A DNA stretch of 64,000 nt from Actinomyces minihominis (GTDB taxonomy: Bacteria; Actinomycetota; Actinomycetes; Actinomycetales; Actinomycetaceae): positions 248,001 through 312,000 of the forward strand of contig NZ_FYEG01000003.1 of NCBI RefSeq assembly GCF_900187855.1, given 5' to 3'. The notes under the pieces are model-generated. The model made no database searches. It saw nothing but the letters and a program-made list of their open reading frames with translations, and was not told the DNA's origin. A program made the translations under genes and the position numbers. Below, one piece after another: positions 19,635-28,669 of this stretch (position 1 is its first letter; every line of letters starts with the position of its first letter).

Positions 19635-20078
19635 GTGACCGAGCCCCGTCCCGTAGACATTAACCGGGTCAGAGCTGCGCTGCAGTCCAGAGACCACTTC
19701 TTCCACGAGGTGAAAGCCGGCACCTGGCAGCAGGACCACGACACCTATGTCACCACCTGGACCGTAGAGGAAGGAAAGATCCTCCGCTTCAAGGCACGGT
19801 CGGCTCGGCGCTACCACGGTAACCAAACCCTGGACCGTCTGGCCCGCTACGTCACCCTGTCGAACCGAAATCGGGTGTTCCCCAAGGCTTATATCGAACC
19901 TCTTGATGTCAGCGGCCTGTACACAGTTTCGGCTGAGTCGAACCGCCTCATAACCTTCGGCCTCAGTGAGGTCCAGTTCAATGCGTTCCTTGAGCACGCC
20001 CTCTACGTGCTCGCTTCCTTCTTCCAGGACTTTGAACTGGCAGATATTTCGGACCCCGCTGGCGGTAATCATGCCTGA
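19635..20078 (+). CDS. YbjN domain-containing protein (first of two)
   Basis: A 147-residue soluble protein of the YbjN family, which has a fold like type III secretion chaperones and no enzymatic motif. The pattern LRFKARSARRYHGNQTLDRL, followed by NRVFPKAYIEPLD, is that of actinobacterial YbjN proteins. The GTG start at 19635 follows GGAAGGAGAG. It is the first gene of an operon with a second YbjN gene (8-bp overlap) and an MrfA-like helicase. The function of the family is not established. Confidence 0.8.
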   Translation: MTEPRPVDINRVRAALQSRDHFFHEVKAGTWQQDHDTYVTTWTVEEGKILRFKARSARRYHGNQTLDRLARYVTLSNRNRVFPKAYIEPLDVSGLYTVSAESNRLITFGLSEVQFNAFLEHALYVLASFFQDFELADISDPAGGNHA

Positions 20079-20541
20079 GCCCTACCTGCACGCAGTCCCA
20101 GAGGATCCAACCATCCCCTACCCGGTGAGCATGGCTCGCCTGGAGGCAACCATCGCCCGCCTCGGTTACACAGACGCCAACGTGCACCTTACCGAGGAGG
20201 GCGGAACATTTGATCTTCGAGGGCATTCCTTCCGGGTCTCCCCTTTCTCCAACCGGGACTACATCTCTATCCGACTCGAATGGTTTCCGCCCTCGCCGAT
20301 GACACTCCGCTACCTGTTTACAGCAGCAAACTCGTGGAACCGCTCCCGCCATTTTCCCACCGTTTACATCGACCGCAGCAGTGAAAATGAGCTGATCATA
20401 GTGGCGGACAGTATTCTGCACTGCCGCTACGGCCTGTCCGATAGCCAGCTTGAGGACGAGGTCGAAACCGCCATCATCACCAGCACCAAAGCCATCGACT
20501 ACGTCGAATGGGCCACCGGAGAGATGTACTCGCGGGGATGA
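20071..20541 (+). CDS. YbjN domain-containing protein (second of two)
   Basis: A 156-residue paralogue of the preceding YbjN protein, with the same order of strands and the segment [20 protein letters not shown] equivalent to NRVFPKAYIEPL. The start at 20071 overlaps the first gene by 8 bp. Its stop overlaps the helicase start (ATGA). Tandem YbjN genes beside this helicase point to coupled expression, but no partner activity can be read from sequence. Confidence 0.8.
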   Translation: MPEPYLHAVPEDPTIPYPVSMARLEATIARLGYTDANVHLTEEGGTFDLRGHSFRVSPFSNRDYISIRLEWFPPSPMTLRYLFTAANSWNRSRHFPTVYIDRSSENELIIVADSILHCRYGLSDSQLEDEVETAIITSTKAIDYVEWATGEMYSRG

Positions 20542-22985
20542 GAAACCAGAAGCAGGCCGATCCCGAGGCGCTTCTCAGCTATCTGAAAGCCATCGGGATC
20601 AAGGACGACAGGCTCCTCCATATCGCTGAACTTCCGGGTCGACCCAGCACGTTCACCCCGTGGCCGGCCACGGTCAACCCTGCTGTGATCAAGGCCTTTG
20701 CACACCATGGGGCCAACCAACTCTGGTCCCACCAGAGGCAGGCTCTCGAAGCGACCGCCCTTGGCAAACACGTCGTCATCTCCACTGGCACCGGATCAGG
20801 CAAGTCACTCCCGGCATGGGTGCCAATCCTCTCCGACCTCGTCGAGGCCGCAAGCGACCAGACTCTGGCCGGTTATCGGAACCGACCAACTGCCCTCTAC
20901 CTGGCCCCCACCAAGGCGCTGGGCGCCGACCAGCTTGAGTCCCTCAACAGGATCACCGCGAGCATTCCCGTTCCCATTCACGTGGCGGGAGCTGATGGTG
21001 ACACCGACAGCGATGCCAAACGGTGGGCACGAGCCCATGCGGATATCGTCCTCTCTAATCCCGACTACGTTCACCACATCATGCTGTCGGGACATGAACG
21101 CTGGACCAGGTTCCTGCGCTCCCTGCGCTACATCATTGTGGATGAACTGCACTACTGGCGGGGAATCACCGGCTCTCATGTCGCACTGGTCCTGCGGCGC
21201 CTCCTCCGGGTCGCCAGATCCCTGGGGGCAAATCCACAGGTGATCATGCTTTCCGCCACCATTCGCGACCCCGAGGAGTTGGCTGCGTCAATGGTCGGCT
21301 CCTCGAATGTAGTTGCGATTACGGATGATGGCTCCCCGGCCGCACCCCGCCATCTGGTGTTCTGGCAACCCGCACTAAGTCGGGCCGAGACCCTGAAGAT
21401 GGAGATGGTTGGAACTGAGGATGCACCGGCCTACCCCATTCCGACCCTGCGGATCAGTCCCTGGACCGAGGCCGCCAACCTCGGGGCGGCGTTCATGGAA
21501 CGGGACGCCCGCCTGCTCACCTTCGTCCTTTCCCGCTACGGTGCAGAGGCCGTGGCAGCTCAAACCCAGGACCGCCTGGACCGGATTGGTTCGTCACGGT
21601 CCGGAAGGGTCAGCGCCTACCGCGGAGGCTACCTTCCCGAAGAACGTCGCGAGCTGGAGAGGCTCTTGCGCAGCGGGGCCTTGCAGGCGGTGGTGACGAC
21701 CAACGCCCTCGAACTGGGAATCGACATCTCAGGACTGGATGCCACCATCACCTGCGAGTGGCCCGGTTCCAGAGCTTCACTGATGCAGCAGGCGGGGCGT
21801 GCCGGTCGAGCCGGTCGCAGGGGGGTCAGTGTCTTCATTGCCGGTGAGAATCCCCTCGACAACTACCTGGCGCACCATCCGGAAGAGGCACTTGCGACGG
21901 TGGAGGCAAACGTCCTCGACCTCAAGAATCCTTACGTTCTCTCCTCTCACCTGTGTGCGGCCGCTGCTGAGAGACCACTTCAAGAGGACGATCTGGCACT
22001 GTTTGGCCTGACTTCACCAGCACTTCTCGATTCCCTGACGGAGCAGGGCTACCTGTGGAAACGCCCCACGGGCTGGCACTGGAACTACTCCCTACCCCTC
22101 AACCCCCACGACCTCACCGACATTCGCGGAGGCGGAGGAGACGTCCAGGTGGTCGACTTGAAGACCGGCGCGGTAATCGGGACGGTCCCCGAGGACAGGG
22201 CAGATTCGGAAGTTTTCCCGGATGCCATCTACATCCACCAGGGCAAGACCTTCCACGTCCTCGAACTATCGGGAATCAACAACCCGGGAGCAGGACGTAA
22301 ACCGCAGCGGGTGGCCGTGGTCGAGCGAGTCAGCACCCCGCTGCGAACCCGGACGGGACGTCACGCCGATGTCAAGATCCTCAACGAACTGGAAACGTGG
22401 GTTTCGGATGACGGACTCGTAGAGTGGCACAGGGGTGAGGTCGAGGTAACGTCAAGGGTCACCGACTACGACCTTCTGCGACTGCCCGCCATGGAGTTCA
22501 TCGCCAACTATGAGCTCTCCCTTCCCGAACGCAAACTGCAAACCATGTCGACCTGGTACACCCTGAAGCCGGGAGCCGTAACAATGTCTGGCATCGACAC
22601 CGCGGACCTGCCGGGTGCTCTGCATGCTGCCGAACACGCTGCGATCGGCATGTTGCCGCTGATCGGCACCTGTGACCGCTGGGATCTGGGGGGCCTGTCG
22701 ATAGCCGAGCACAGCCAAACCGAACTGCCAACCGTTTTCGTTCACGATGCAATGCGCGGTGGGGCCGGGTATTCCGAGTACGGTTTCCGTCATGCCACCG
22801 AGTGGATTACCAAGACGGCCCAGGCGGTGGCCGAGTGTCCGTGTGAGGACGGCTGCCCCTCCTGCATCCAGTCCCCCAAGTGCGGCAACCGGAATGAACC
22901 ACTTTCCAAGCGGGGGGCAGTTGCCCTGTTGGACCTAGTTCGGCAACGGGCCCCCGGAACGGCCGGTACGGACCGGAAACTGTAG
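20538..22985 (+). CDS. DEAD/DEAH-box helicase of the MrfA/Hrq1 type with C-terminal DUF1998-like zinc domain
   Basis: This 815-residue SF2 helicase matches the arrangement of MrfA, a DNA repair helicase studied in Bacillus. Motif I is GTGSGKS (84-90), motif II VDELHYW, motif [12 protein letters not shown], and motif [15 protein letters not shown]. The C-terminus has a cysteine cluster ([16 protein letters not shown]) that would bind zinc. The last 51 bp overlap an opposite-strand epimerase remnant. A role in nucleotide excision-like repair of crosslinks is known for MrfA and inferred here. It neighbours TadE-like genes, which is the standard actinobacterial layout. Confidence 0.9.
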   Translation: MRNQKQADPEALLSYLKAIGIKDDRLLHIAELPGRPSTFTPWPATVNPAVIKAFAHHGANQLWSHQRQALEATALGKHVVISTGTGSGKSLPAWVPILSDLVEAASDQTLAGYRNRPTALYLAPTKALGADQLESLNRITASIPVPIHVAGADGDTDSDAKRWARAHADIVLSNPDYVHHIMLSGHERWTRFLRSLRYIIVDELHYWRGITGSHVALVLRRLLRVARSLGANPQVIMLSATIRDPEELAASMVGSSNVVAITDDGSPAAPRHLVFWQPALSRAETLKMEMVGTEDAPAYPIPTLRISPWTEAANLGAAFMERDARLLTFVLSRYGAEAVAAQTQDRLDRIGSSRSGRVSAYRGGYLPEERRELERLLRSGALQAVVTTNALELGIDISGLDATITCEWPGSRASLMQQAGRAGRAGRRGVSVFIAGENPLDNYLAHHPEEALATVEANVLDLKNPYVLSSHLCAAAAERPLQEDDLALFGLTSPALLDSLTEQGYLWKRPTGWHWNYSLPLNPHDLTDIRGGGGDVQVVDLKTGAVIGTVPEDRADSEVFPDAIYIHQGKTFHVLELSGINNPGAGRKPQRVAVVERVSTPLRTRTGRHADVKILNELETWVSDDGLVEWHRGEVEVTSRVTDYDLLRLPAMEFIANYELSLPERKLQTMSTWYTLKPGAVTMSGIDTADLPGALHAAEHAAIGMLPLIGTCDRWDLGGLSIAEHSQTELPTVFVHDAMRGGAGYSEYGFRHATEWITKTAQAVAECPCEDGCPSCIQSPKCGNRNEPLSKRGAVALLDLVRQRAPGTAGTDRKL

Positions 22986-23540
22986 GCCTACGGCCGCCAA
23001 GACTTCGCGCTCCTCTACCTCGGTGAGGCCGGACTTACGATTACGACTGATTCCTCGCGATTGCTCGTCATCCAAAACGCGGCTCAGTGTTACAGGTAGC
23101 GGGCGCGCCTCGCCTCCGTTCGCAAGGAATGATGAGCCGTCGCGTTGAGCAAAGCCGCGATACGGAGCTGGAAACCACAGGGGAAGGGAGCGCGGACCAG
23201 CCCAGTATGCGACGTTGTGTGCCAGTAGCTCCTCATCAGAGACAGCAACGAACTCCCCATCAAACCCAGTAACTTCACGCGCCTGTTCGAGGACGCTACT
23301 GAATGTGTGACTGGGACCGACAGCGTTTACACGCCCGACACACCCGGTCCCACCAGCTTGAACAACCCACCGGGCCAGGTCTGCGACATCGATGATCTGG
23401 ACGAACCTACCTTCCGTGGTTGGGGTGAGGACCCGCCCTCCGCGGGCCAGGCACACAACTTCGGCACCTACGTCCCGACCGGCAAGCGCAATTTCACGAC
23501 CCAGCCATCCCGTACCGCCGAGGATAAGAATCCTCTCCAT
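22935..23540 (-). pseudogene. NAD-dependent epimerase/reductase with large internal deletion
   Basis: The 201-codon frame starts like an extended short-chain dehydrogenase (RILILGGTGWLGREIALAG, Rossmann G-x-x-G-x-x-G). At about residue 34 it jumps to a late segment of the same family (GRFVQIIDVADLARWVV). Full-length relatives have about 320-340 residues, so roughly 120-130 residues are missing, including the catalytic Tyr-x-x-x-Lys region. The reading frame is retained. The 3' end runs 51 bp into the helicase gene on the other strand. A functional product is unlikely. Confidence 0.7.
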
Positions 23541-23647
23541 GCCCCTCAGTCAACATGCAACCCAGCGGAGAAATAGGCAGACTCGCTGTGCACGGAAGGC
23601 TGCACTTCCCAGCGGCAGACGAAACGCTAATCACCAGACGGCCACGT

Positions 23648-24061
23648 TCAAGAGCCCAGCGGTCCAGCCCGCGATCTGACCTGAATCGTCAGAGGGAGGC
23701 CCAGCACCACGACCTCCGACTTCAGGGTTAGATAGAAGTCCAGATCAGTCGGTTCTGATTGAGACTGACAGGTTCCAACCACGGCGTTGTTAGAGGTGGC
23801 TACGACCTCCGCTGCCGCGCAGCCCGCCTGGCGGAAAGTCTCGCTGAACTCGGGGCCGGCCAAGACCATACTGGTGGGCGCTGAGTCAGCAGCCGTCAGT
23901 GCTGCCATATCAGCCACCCCCTGCAACCAGGCACGTTTGGCATAGATTGCCGAACCGCTGAGGAAGGTGAACAGGAGCATGAGCACAAGAGAGACAACAG
24001 CGACCATCCAGATGGTCGCGCTCCCATTCTCCGAGTCCGACCAGGGGGCCCTGTCTTCCAT
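23648..24061 (-). CDS. TadE-like secretion-neighbourhood protein
   Basis: This 137-residue protein has an acidic leader followed by a long hydrophobic helix (GSATIWMVAVVSLVLMLLFT). It continues as a short extracytoplasmic domain with two cysteines. It fits the TadE-like proteins found next to the MrfA-type helicase in actinobacteria ('helicase/secretion neighbourhood'). The start at 24061 shares a base with the stop of the upstream TadE gene (TGATG). It probably served as minor pilin for the Tad pilus, whose remaining genes are absent here. Confidence 0.78.
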   Translation of the reverse strand: MEDRAPWSDSENGSATIWMVAVVSLVLMLLFTFLSGSAIYAKRAWLQGVADMAALTAADSAPTSMVLAGPEFSETFRQAGCAAAEVVATSNNAVVGTCQSQSEPTDLDFYLTLKSEVVVLGLPLTIQVRSRAGPLGS

Positions 24062-24459
24062 CACGACCCCCCACCTGAAGAGAGCCAAGACAGTCCTGAC
24101 TCTGGGATCCCCGCAATCTCACACCTGAGGGTTCCCAGGTTCCAACCTGCCAGGGAAGCCGCGGGTCTGGTCCCCACCACCCTGAAAGATCCAGGCCCCT
24201 GGATGACCGCCATGGTTGATCCCGCCACACCCTCAACACCCCCACCGGGGCTACCCCCAATACTGTGAGAACGGGCCGCCACCCTCACCTCTTCGCAGAG
24301 CACCGCCCGCGACTGTGCTGCCCCCAGAGCCATGAGCGCCACCGTGAGCACAAACACCAGGGCAGCCAGGCCAATCGCAATCTCGACAGTGACCATCCCG
24401 TCCTCAGAGTGGTCCCTCTCTGAACCTTCTCCGAGGACGGGAACGTGTCTTTTCTTCAT
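24061..24459 (-). CDS. TadE-family minor pilin
   Basis: A 132-residue prepilin-like protein. The segment EDGMVTVEIAIGLAALVFVL is the class of N-terminal hydrophobic helix preceded by a processing site found in TadE. The rest is an extracytoplasmic region with two cysteines and a glycine-rich stretch. It overlaps the downstream TadE-like gene and lies 5 bp after a truncated pilin gene on the same strand. The tad operon is broken upstream, so assembly of a pilus from these genes alone is not possible. Confidence 0.82.
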   Translation of the reverse strand: MKKRHVPVLGEGSERDHSEDGMVTVEIAIGLAALVFVLTVALMALGAAQSRAVLCEEVRVAARSHSIGGSPGGGVEGVAGSTMAVIQGPGSFRVVGTRPAASLAGWNLGTLRCEIAGIPESGLSWLSSGGGS

Positions 24460-24464
24460 GGTCT

Positions 24465-24586
24465 TTAAAAAGACAGCGCCGACTGGATGATGCCCGTGAG
24501 AAGCCCCTTCACGCCCCCACTCTTCAGCACCGCCACCAGCAGACCCGCAAACCCTGCTGTTGCTACGGCTCTACCTATAAGACATA
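24465..24586 (-). pseudogene. 3' fragment of a small Tad pilin gene (DUF4244-like), cut at element junction
   Basis: Read on the minus strand, the last 35-40 codons of a small pilin remain, including GFAGLLVAVLKSGGVKGLLT followed by a short tail and a TAA at 24467-24465. This matches the C-terminal end of DUF4244 pilins, which precede tadE in actinobacterial tad operons. The N-terminal part, including the prepilin leader, is absent. Upstream the sequence turns AT-rich and the same frame runs into a stop without a start codon. The gene was thus cut by the insertion of foreign DNA. Confidence 0.65.
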
Positions 24587-24934
24587 TTCCAATACCTATA
24601 GTTACGAACTGGGAACATCACTGTTTCCAACAGTTTAGACTTCTCTTGCCTTCTATTCCCCTGTCACCTCGACATTTGTCGTGGGAATCGATCTATTGCG
24701 AGACAACGGTTGACAATATGTTATTTATGAGGCACAATTTTCTCGCCGGTTAGTCTGACACACAACCGGCGGCCAGACCAAGCAGTTGGTGACTGCTTTC
24801 GTTTTGCACGAAGTCTGGTGGCAGGCTGAAGCAGCATGAGCGGACTTTCCGCAGACTCCAGCATTCACAGCCTGAGCTGGGGCGTTTCGTCGAAATGACG
24901 ATGGGTGTGTCTCACTCAGAAAGTGAGATGCATT
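24587..24934 (+). other. Structured AT-rich leader region at start of plasmid-like element
   Basis: About 350 bp without a gene. It contains a promoter-like TTGACA (24710), a hairpin GCCGGTT (24745-24751)/AACCGGC (24764-24770), and an imperfect pair CCAGAC/GTCTGG further on. Just before the HTH gene there is a second hairpin, TCTCACT/AGTGAGA, at about 24909-24927. The region could hold a replication origin or control RNA; this is inference. Confidence 0.45.
24710..24738 (+). promoter_or_regulatory. Predicted sigma-70-type promoter of the plasmid-like operon
   Basis: TTGACA at 24710-24715 is a perfect -35 box. A 17-bp spacer leads to CACAAT at 24733-24738 (four of six consensus bases). Transcription would run rightward into the HTH and SF3 helicase genes, leaving a leader of nearly 190 nt. 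Confidence 0.45.
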
Positions 24935-25252
24935 GTGTCTTCTTCCGTTGATGTTCTTGAAATAGAACCCATCTCAGTCGACTCTCATACGGCTGCTGCC
25001 CTCACGGGGTTTAGCGTGGGTACTCTCATAAATCAGCGCTCCCAAGGGATTGGTCCTCCCTACCGCAAAATCAAAGGTAAAGTCCTCTACCTCTACTCCG
25101 AACTCAAGGAGTACATCGAGAATTCTCCTGCCGGCGGACTTCCTGTTCCAAGCGCGATTGACAACGCTGTTGATCGGATTGTGGAGAATTGGCCCACGCT
25201 TTCTGAAGCCCAAAAAGAGGCCATCACTGCCGCTGTGGGTGGTGCTGTTTAG
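24935..25252 (+). CDS. Small helix-turn-helix (excisionase/MerR-like) protein
   Basis: The 105-residue product has a MerR/excisionase-type DNA-binding head: HTAAALTGFSVGTLINQRSQG, then PPYRKIKGKVLYLYSELKEY, the pattern of tip-wing HTH proteins used as excisionases or replication regulators. The GTG at 24935 is preferred over a GTG 10 codons earlier, because a GTGAG-containing site precedes it. That site sits in a hairpin, so translation may be controlled. The next gene begins directly after its stop. Its role, either plasmid copy control or excision, is inferred. Confidence 0.65.
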   Translation: MSSSVDVLEIEPISVDSHTAAALTGFSVGTLINQRSQGIGPPYRKIKGKVLYLYSELKEYIENSPAGGLPVPSAIDNAVDRIVENWPTLSEAQKEAITAAVGGAV

Positions 25253-26932
25253 ATGTCAACTGAAACACAAGAAATAGATAAAAAGAACAAGTCCGACGCA
25301 GCTAGAGAGAAACTGTCTCCCTTCGATCTGAGAACAGCTAATGAGATCGTCGTCAAAGTCACGGCTGATTACATTTCTGAAGTGCAGCAAAGATTTGCCA
25401 ACGGGGAAGAGCTGACTTTCTTTGATATTGAAAGTCAGTTGCTCAGGAAGACCAACGCCGCGATTTCGGTCCGGAATTTGATGGTTGAAAAGGGAGAGAA
25501 CGTGCCACTCTTGCGAGACAACTTGACGATCTACCAGGTCGCTGAGTTAGCAAGTCATTTCGGCGGCTTCGTAAATATTGCAACGTCCATTTCAGCAACG
25601 CCAAGTAACGACATGCTTGCAATTTATGACGCGCACCGTGGCATTTACACGTCTGCACTTCCTGCCCTACAGGGTGGGGTTCGCAGGATCGCGCCCACGC
25701 TTTCCTCGCGAGCGGTGGGCGAGGTTCTGGAGCAATTGCAAGATCGCGCAAGACGCGTTGTAGAGAGCAGTGACCCTGACTTGGTCCCAATGAATAATGG
25801 GGTGTTCAACTACGGCAAGAAAGAGTTGGTGCCCTACGGTCCCGAGTTGGTGTTCACAGCAAAATGCGCGGTTGATTACGTGGCTGGTAAAAAACATCCG
25901 GACTTGTCTGGCCCTGATGGCGAGAGGTTCAATTTCCACGAATGGCTCTTTGATCTGATGTCTGATGACGAGGAGACTTTTTGGCTCGTTTGGCGGGTTA
26001 TCGGCGCGGTGCTGCGCGGGTCTGTCTCTTGGGATAAAGCGGTCTTTTTCTACGACACTAAAGGCTCAAATGGTAAGGGCACCTTGGCCGAGATGCTTCG
26101 AAATTTGATTGGGCCGGAGAACGCGCACTCTCTACCAATTGTTGATTTTTCGCGGGATTTTATGCTGGAGCCTCTTACTCGGGCTTATGCCGTTATTACT
26201 GACGAAAACGATGTCGGCGGCTTCATCGACCGATCCGGCAACCTGAAAACTGCCATCACTCACGAGCCCTTGATGATTAATCGCAAGGGTCGGTCTCCCA
26301 TCTCTTATGCCTTTAAAGGAATGATGATTCAGTGTGTGAACGAGTTGCCAGCGGGCAAGGATAAGACCAGTTCGTTGGCGCGGCGATTTTTGTTCATTCC
26401 CTTTGAAAAGACGTTTGTCGGCAAAGAGAAAAAGTGGATAAAGAGCGAGATGATGAGCAACAAAGACTTGCTCGAATACATTGCATACTTTGCGCTTAGG
26501 ATATTACCTGACTACTACGATCTAGGTACCTCGAAGAGAGCCCGGGAGCTCTTGCAGGAATATCGGATTGAGAACGAACCGGTGCTAGATTTCTGGGTGG
26601 AATTTAAGGATCAATTTGCCTGGGATTTTCTTCCCAACGCATTCCTATATGACCTTTTCAAGGCTTGGTTCCAGGAGACGAACCCATCTGGAAGAGTGCT
26701 TGGGCGGAACAAGTTTTTGGCGCAGCTTGAGGGGATTGTTGACCGTGAGGGCTCGGAGTGGCAGTGGACAGACAGCCCTCAAAGACCAGGTGGCAGAATG
26801 TCATCGCCTGAGTATTTGATCAAGGATTTCTCCTTGGAGAATTGGAAAAATCATGACTACTTCGGCCGGGACGATGACTATGTTTGTACGCCGACTTTGA
26901 AGGCTTCCTATAGAGGACTCGCACGGAAGTGA
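25253..26932 (+). CDS. SF3 helicase of the P4/D5-type phage/plasmid primase family
   Basis: This 559-residue replication protein carries a D5-type N-domain (DPDLVPMNNGVFNYGKKELV at about 181-200) followed by an SF3 helicase core with Walker A DTKGSNGKGT (about 270-279). Walker B-like YAVITDEND and the sensor region ALKNELPAG-like MIQCVNELPAGKD follow. It would unwind the element's origin. An archaeo-eukaryotic primase domain is not evident at the N-terminus. The start is directly at the stop of the HTH gene, so the two are coupled. Codon use is AT-richer than in the neighbouring chromosome. Confidence 0.85.
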   Translation: MSTETQEIDKKNKSDAAREKLSPFDLRTANEIVVKVTADYISEVQQRFANGEELTFFDIESQLLRKTNAAISVRNLMVEKGENVPLLRDNLTIYQVAELASHFGGFVNIATSISATPSNDMLAIYDAHRGIYTSALPALQGGVRRIAPTLSSRAVGEVLEQLQDRARRVVESSDPDLVPMNNGVFNYGKKELVPYGPELVFTAKCAVDYVAGKKHPDLSGPDGERFNFHEWLFDLMSDDEETFWLVWRVIGAVLRGSVSWDKAVFFYDTKGSNGKGTLAEMLRNLIGPENAHSLPIVDFSRDFMLEPLTRAYAVITDENDVGGFIDRSGNLKTAITHEPLMINRKGRSPISYAFKGMMIQCVNELPAGKDKTSSLARRFLFIPFEKTFVGKEKKWIKSEMMSNKDLLEYIAYFALRILPDYYDLGTSKRARELLQEYRIENEPVLDFWVEFKDQFAWDFLPNAFLYDLFKAWFQETNPSGRVLGRNKFLAQLEGIVDREGSEWQWTDSPQRPGGRMSSPEYLIKDFSLENWKNHDYFGRDDDYVCTPTLKASYRGLARK

Positions 26933-27209
26933 TGTGTTGAGTTTCGTTGCGAAATAGCGCTTTTAGAAGAATTGAATACTCACTGGGCGGGACTTCCAGT
27001 TTACGAAAAAGGAACGGCTGTGAGCCGGTGCTGATGCCTCCCTACGTCGGTGCATACAAATAGTTCAGCGGTTTGGGAACCGCATTTGCCAGCGCGATCT
27101 GGTGTGAGAGTTTTTGTGTATCGGTATTTTTCTTCATCTGTCTCGCTCCTGGCAAGGAGCGCTCTGTAAGTAGCGGAGTGCAATGTCGAGATTGATAAGG
27201 ATTATTGAA

Positions 27210-27698
27210 ATGAAAGAAATACAGATTACCAAACTCTCGCCCAAGGTTAGGGCGCAGAGGTTAGAGAAGAAGTTAGCGCAGCAAGCAAAACTGGAAGCAG
27301 AACTTGCTGCATTGAAAGCGCAAGAGGAAGAGTATCAAGCAGAGCAAATCGCTAAGGCTTGGGAGTCTCTAACAGCAAAACTTCAGACAAGTTTGAAGAT
27401 TGATGAGGTTGAAGAGATTCAACTTTTGACTGAGGTTCTGACCGCTCAAGAGATGATTGACGTGATGAAATCTTCCATCAAGCCTGATGCAGAAGAGGCC
27501 GCAGAAGAAGTAACTGAAGCAACAACTGTGGATACGCCTACTAATGTCCCCAGCCCTGCCCGTCGCTCCGTTTCGGTGCAGTCTGGGGTTGACGGTAATG
27601 AAGAGCAAGATGAGCCTGAAGAGGTTTCATCTGGGTTTGAAAATCCCTTCAGGCACCAGTCTGCGTCGTCTGATTGGAGAAGCCGTTACATGGGGTAA
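27210..27698 (+). CDS. Coiled-coil hypothetical protein of plasmid-like element
   Basis: A 162-residue acidic protein with a long basic-then-acidic coiled coil (about residues 10-60, EKKLAQQAKLEAELAALKAQ). A disordered Glu/Ala/Pro-rich middle and a short C-terminal tail with WRSRYMG follow. The ATG at 27210 has AAGGA eight bases upstream; an in-frame ATG at 27183 lacks this. It is not recognised as any family. Position between the replication gene and the mobilisation region suggests an accessory role in replication or partition. It ends before a clear terminator. Confidence 0.6.
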   Translation: MKEIQITKLSPKVRAQRLEKKLAQQAKLEAELAALKAQEEEYQAEQIAKAWESLTAKLQTSLKIDEVEEIQLLTEVLTAQEMIDVMKSSIKPDAEEAAEEVTEATTVDTPTNVPSPARRSVSVQSGVDGNEEQDEPEEVSSGFENPFRHQSASSDWRSRYMG

Positions 27699-27717
27699 CG
27701 ATCTGCCCGGAATAAAT

Positions 27718-27757
27718 AATCCCGCCTGTTCTCTGACTGAGAGTGGGCGGGATTTTT
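27718..27757 (+). terminator. Rho-independent terminator after the replication operon
   Basis: The stem AATCCCGCC (27718-27726) pairs with GGCGGGATT (27746-27754), and TTTTT follows. It closes the operon beginning at the HTH gene. Confidence 0.85.
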
Positions 27758-27959
27758 GTTGCCGACTTATGCAATGTCGGCATCCAAAGATGCATCTACT
27801 TGTTGCAACTTTGTACGCGCAGAAACCAGAAGCGGTAGCGCTGGTTTCGAGCACAACTGCAACAAACACAGAGCAGCGCGGCGGGTTTGTTGTAGCCGGG
27901 GTTTGGGGTCCCACGTAGTGGGGATAGGGGCAGAGCCCCTAACATCTTTTTGCGAGCTG

Positions 27960-28165
27960 GAGGGGAGCAAAAAGCAAGCAAGTCCGTCAGAATCGGTAGA
28001 TTCCAAGGCAGAATCCAAGATTCTGGCTGACGACGGAACTGCTTGCCGTCTGGATTCTACGATTTTCGTCACAAAATCCGGGGTTGCTCTTTTAAGAAAA
28101 AAGTGCCCCGGATAGAATTTTTGTGGAAGCGGATTTCGTAGAATCCAGACCTTTGGCCTCGGAAG
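27960..28165 (+). other. Candidate origin of transfer (oriT) with nested inverted repeats
   Basis: The region directly before mobC has three inverted repeats. An imperfect one of about 22-24 bp, AGCAAGCAAGTCCGTCAG, lies at 27973-27990 with its partner at about 28018-28047. A perfect 15-bp pair, GTCTGGATTCTACGA, is at 28048-28062 and 28136-28150. Inside it is an 8-bp pair, ATCCGGGG (28076-28083)/CCCCGGAT (28106-28113). Such nested repeats next to mobC and relaxase are typical of oriT. The nic site is not identified. Confidence 0.6.
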
Positions 28166-28180
28166 GAGGTGAGCCGCCTT

Positions 28181-28663
28181 ATGCTGAAAAATCTTGTTCA
28201 AGATTCGCATAAGGCGCGCCGCCGAGAGGAGAGGCCAAATCGGATCACTGTAAGGCTGTCTAACACTGAGTTAGACGGTCTGGAAGTGATACGTGAGGCA
28301 TTAGAAGTAGGTGCAGGTTCTGATCTGACTACTTCTGATGTTGTGCGTCTGTTGATCTCAACAGATGCAGATGCGTATGCCGCTGCAATGCGTGAAGGTC
28401 CATCTCCAGATGATTTAGCAATGCAGACTGGGGCGTTAGACAGTGCGGCTGAACAACTGGAAAATCTTCGTAGCGAACTACGCAAGATTGGTGTCAACTT
28501 GAATCAACTTACTCGCGTTGCGAATGTGACGGATCAAGTTGATCGAGACGCTGTGTCTACCGTTGGAGTTGATCTTAGAAATCTGACAACAAAGTTGGAT
28601 GTCATTGAAGATTTCTTGATGGATGTTGCTTTCGCTGATTCGAGCAATGAAGTGGTCGGGTGA
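28181..28663 (+). CDS. mobC: MobC-like mobilisation accessory protein
   Basis: This 160-residue protein has the layout of MobC relaxosome proteins: a basic ribbon-helix-helix-type head (RPNRITVRLSNTELDGLEVI), then a helical segment with NLRSELRKIGVNLNQLTRVAN, the MobC signature near residues 99-119. It would bind oriT and help the relaxase nick. The ATG at 28181 is 11 bp after GGAGG. It lies immediately after the nested repeats and 6 bp before the relaxase gene, forming one mobilisation operon. Confidence 0.78.
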   Translation: MLKNLVQDSHKARRREERPNRITVRLSNTELDGLEVIREALEVGAGSDLTTSDVVRLLISTDADAYAAAMREGPSPDDLAMQTGALDSAAEQLENLRSELRKIGVNLNQLTRVANVTDQVDRDAVSTVGVDLRNLTTKLDVIEDFLMDVAFADSSNEVVG

Positions 28664-28669
28664 TGCATT

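Noticed and set aside
19544-20072. Upstream extension of the PAP2 phosphatase frame to 497 codons
   Set aside because: The extension is opposite two YbjN genes; a strong ribosome site with GTG at 19541 explains the true start.
27973-28150. Possible CRISPR-like repeats near GAATCC/GATTCC motifs
   Set aside because: The copies are inverted, not direct, irregularly spaced, and no cas genes are nearby.
27756-28210. Overlapping frames of 119-147 codons on both strands before mobC
   Set aside because: The region is filled with nested inverted repeats; neither frame has ribosome sites or recognisable content. It fits oriT better.
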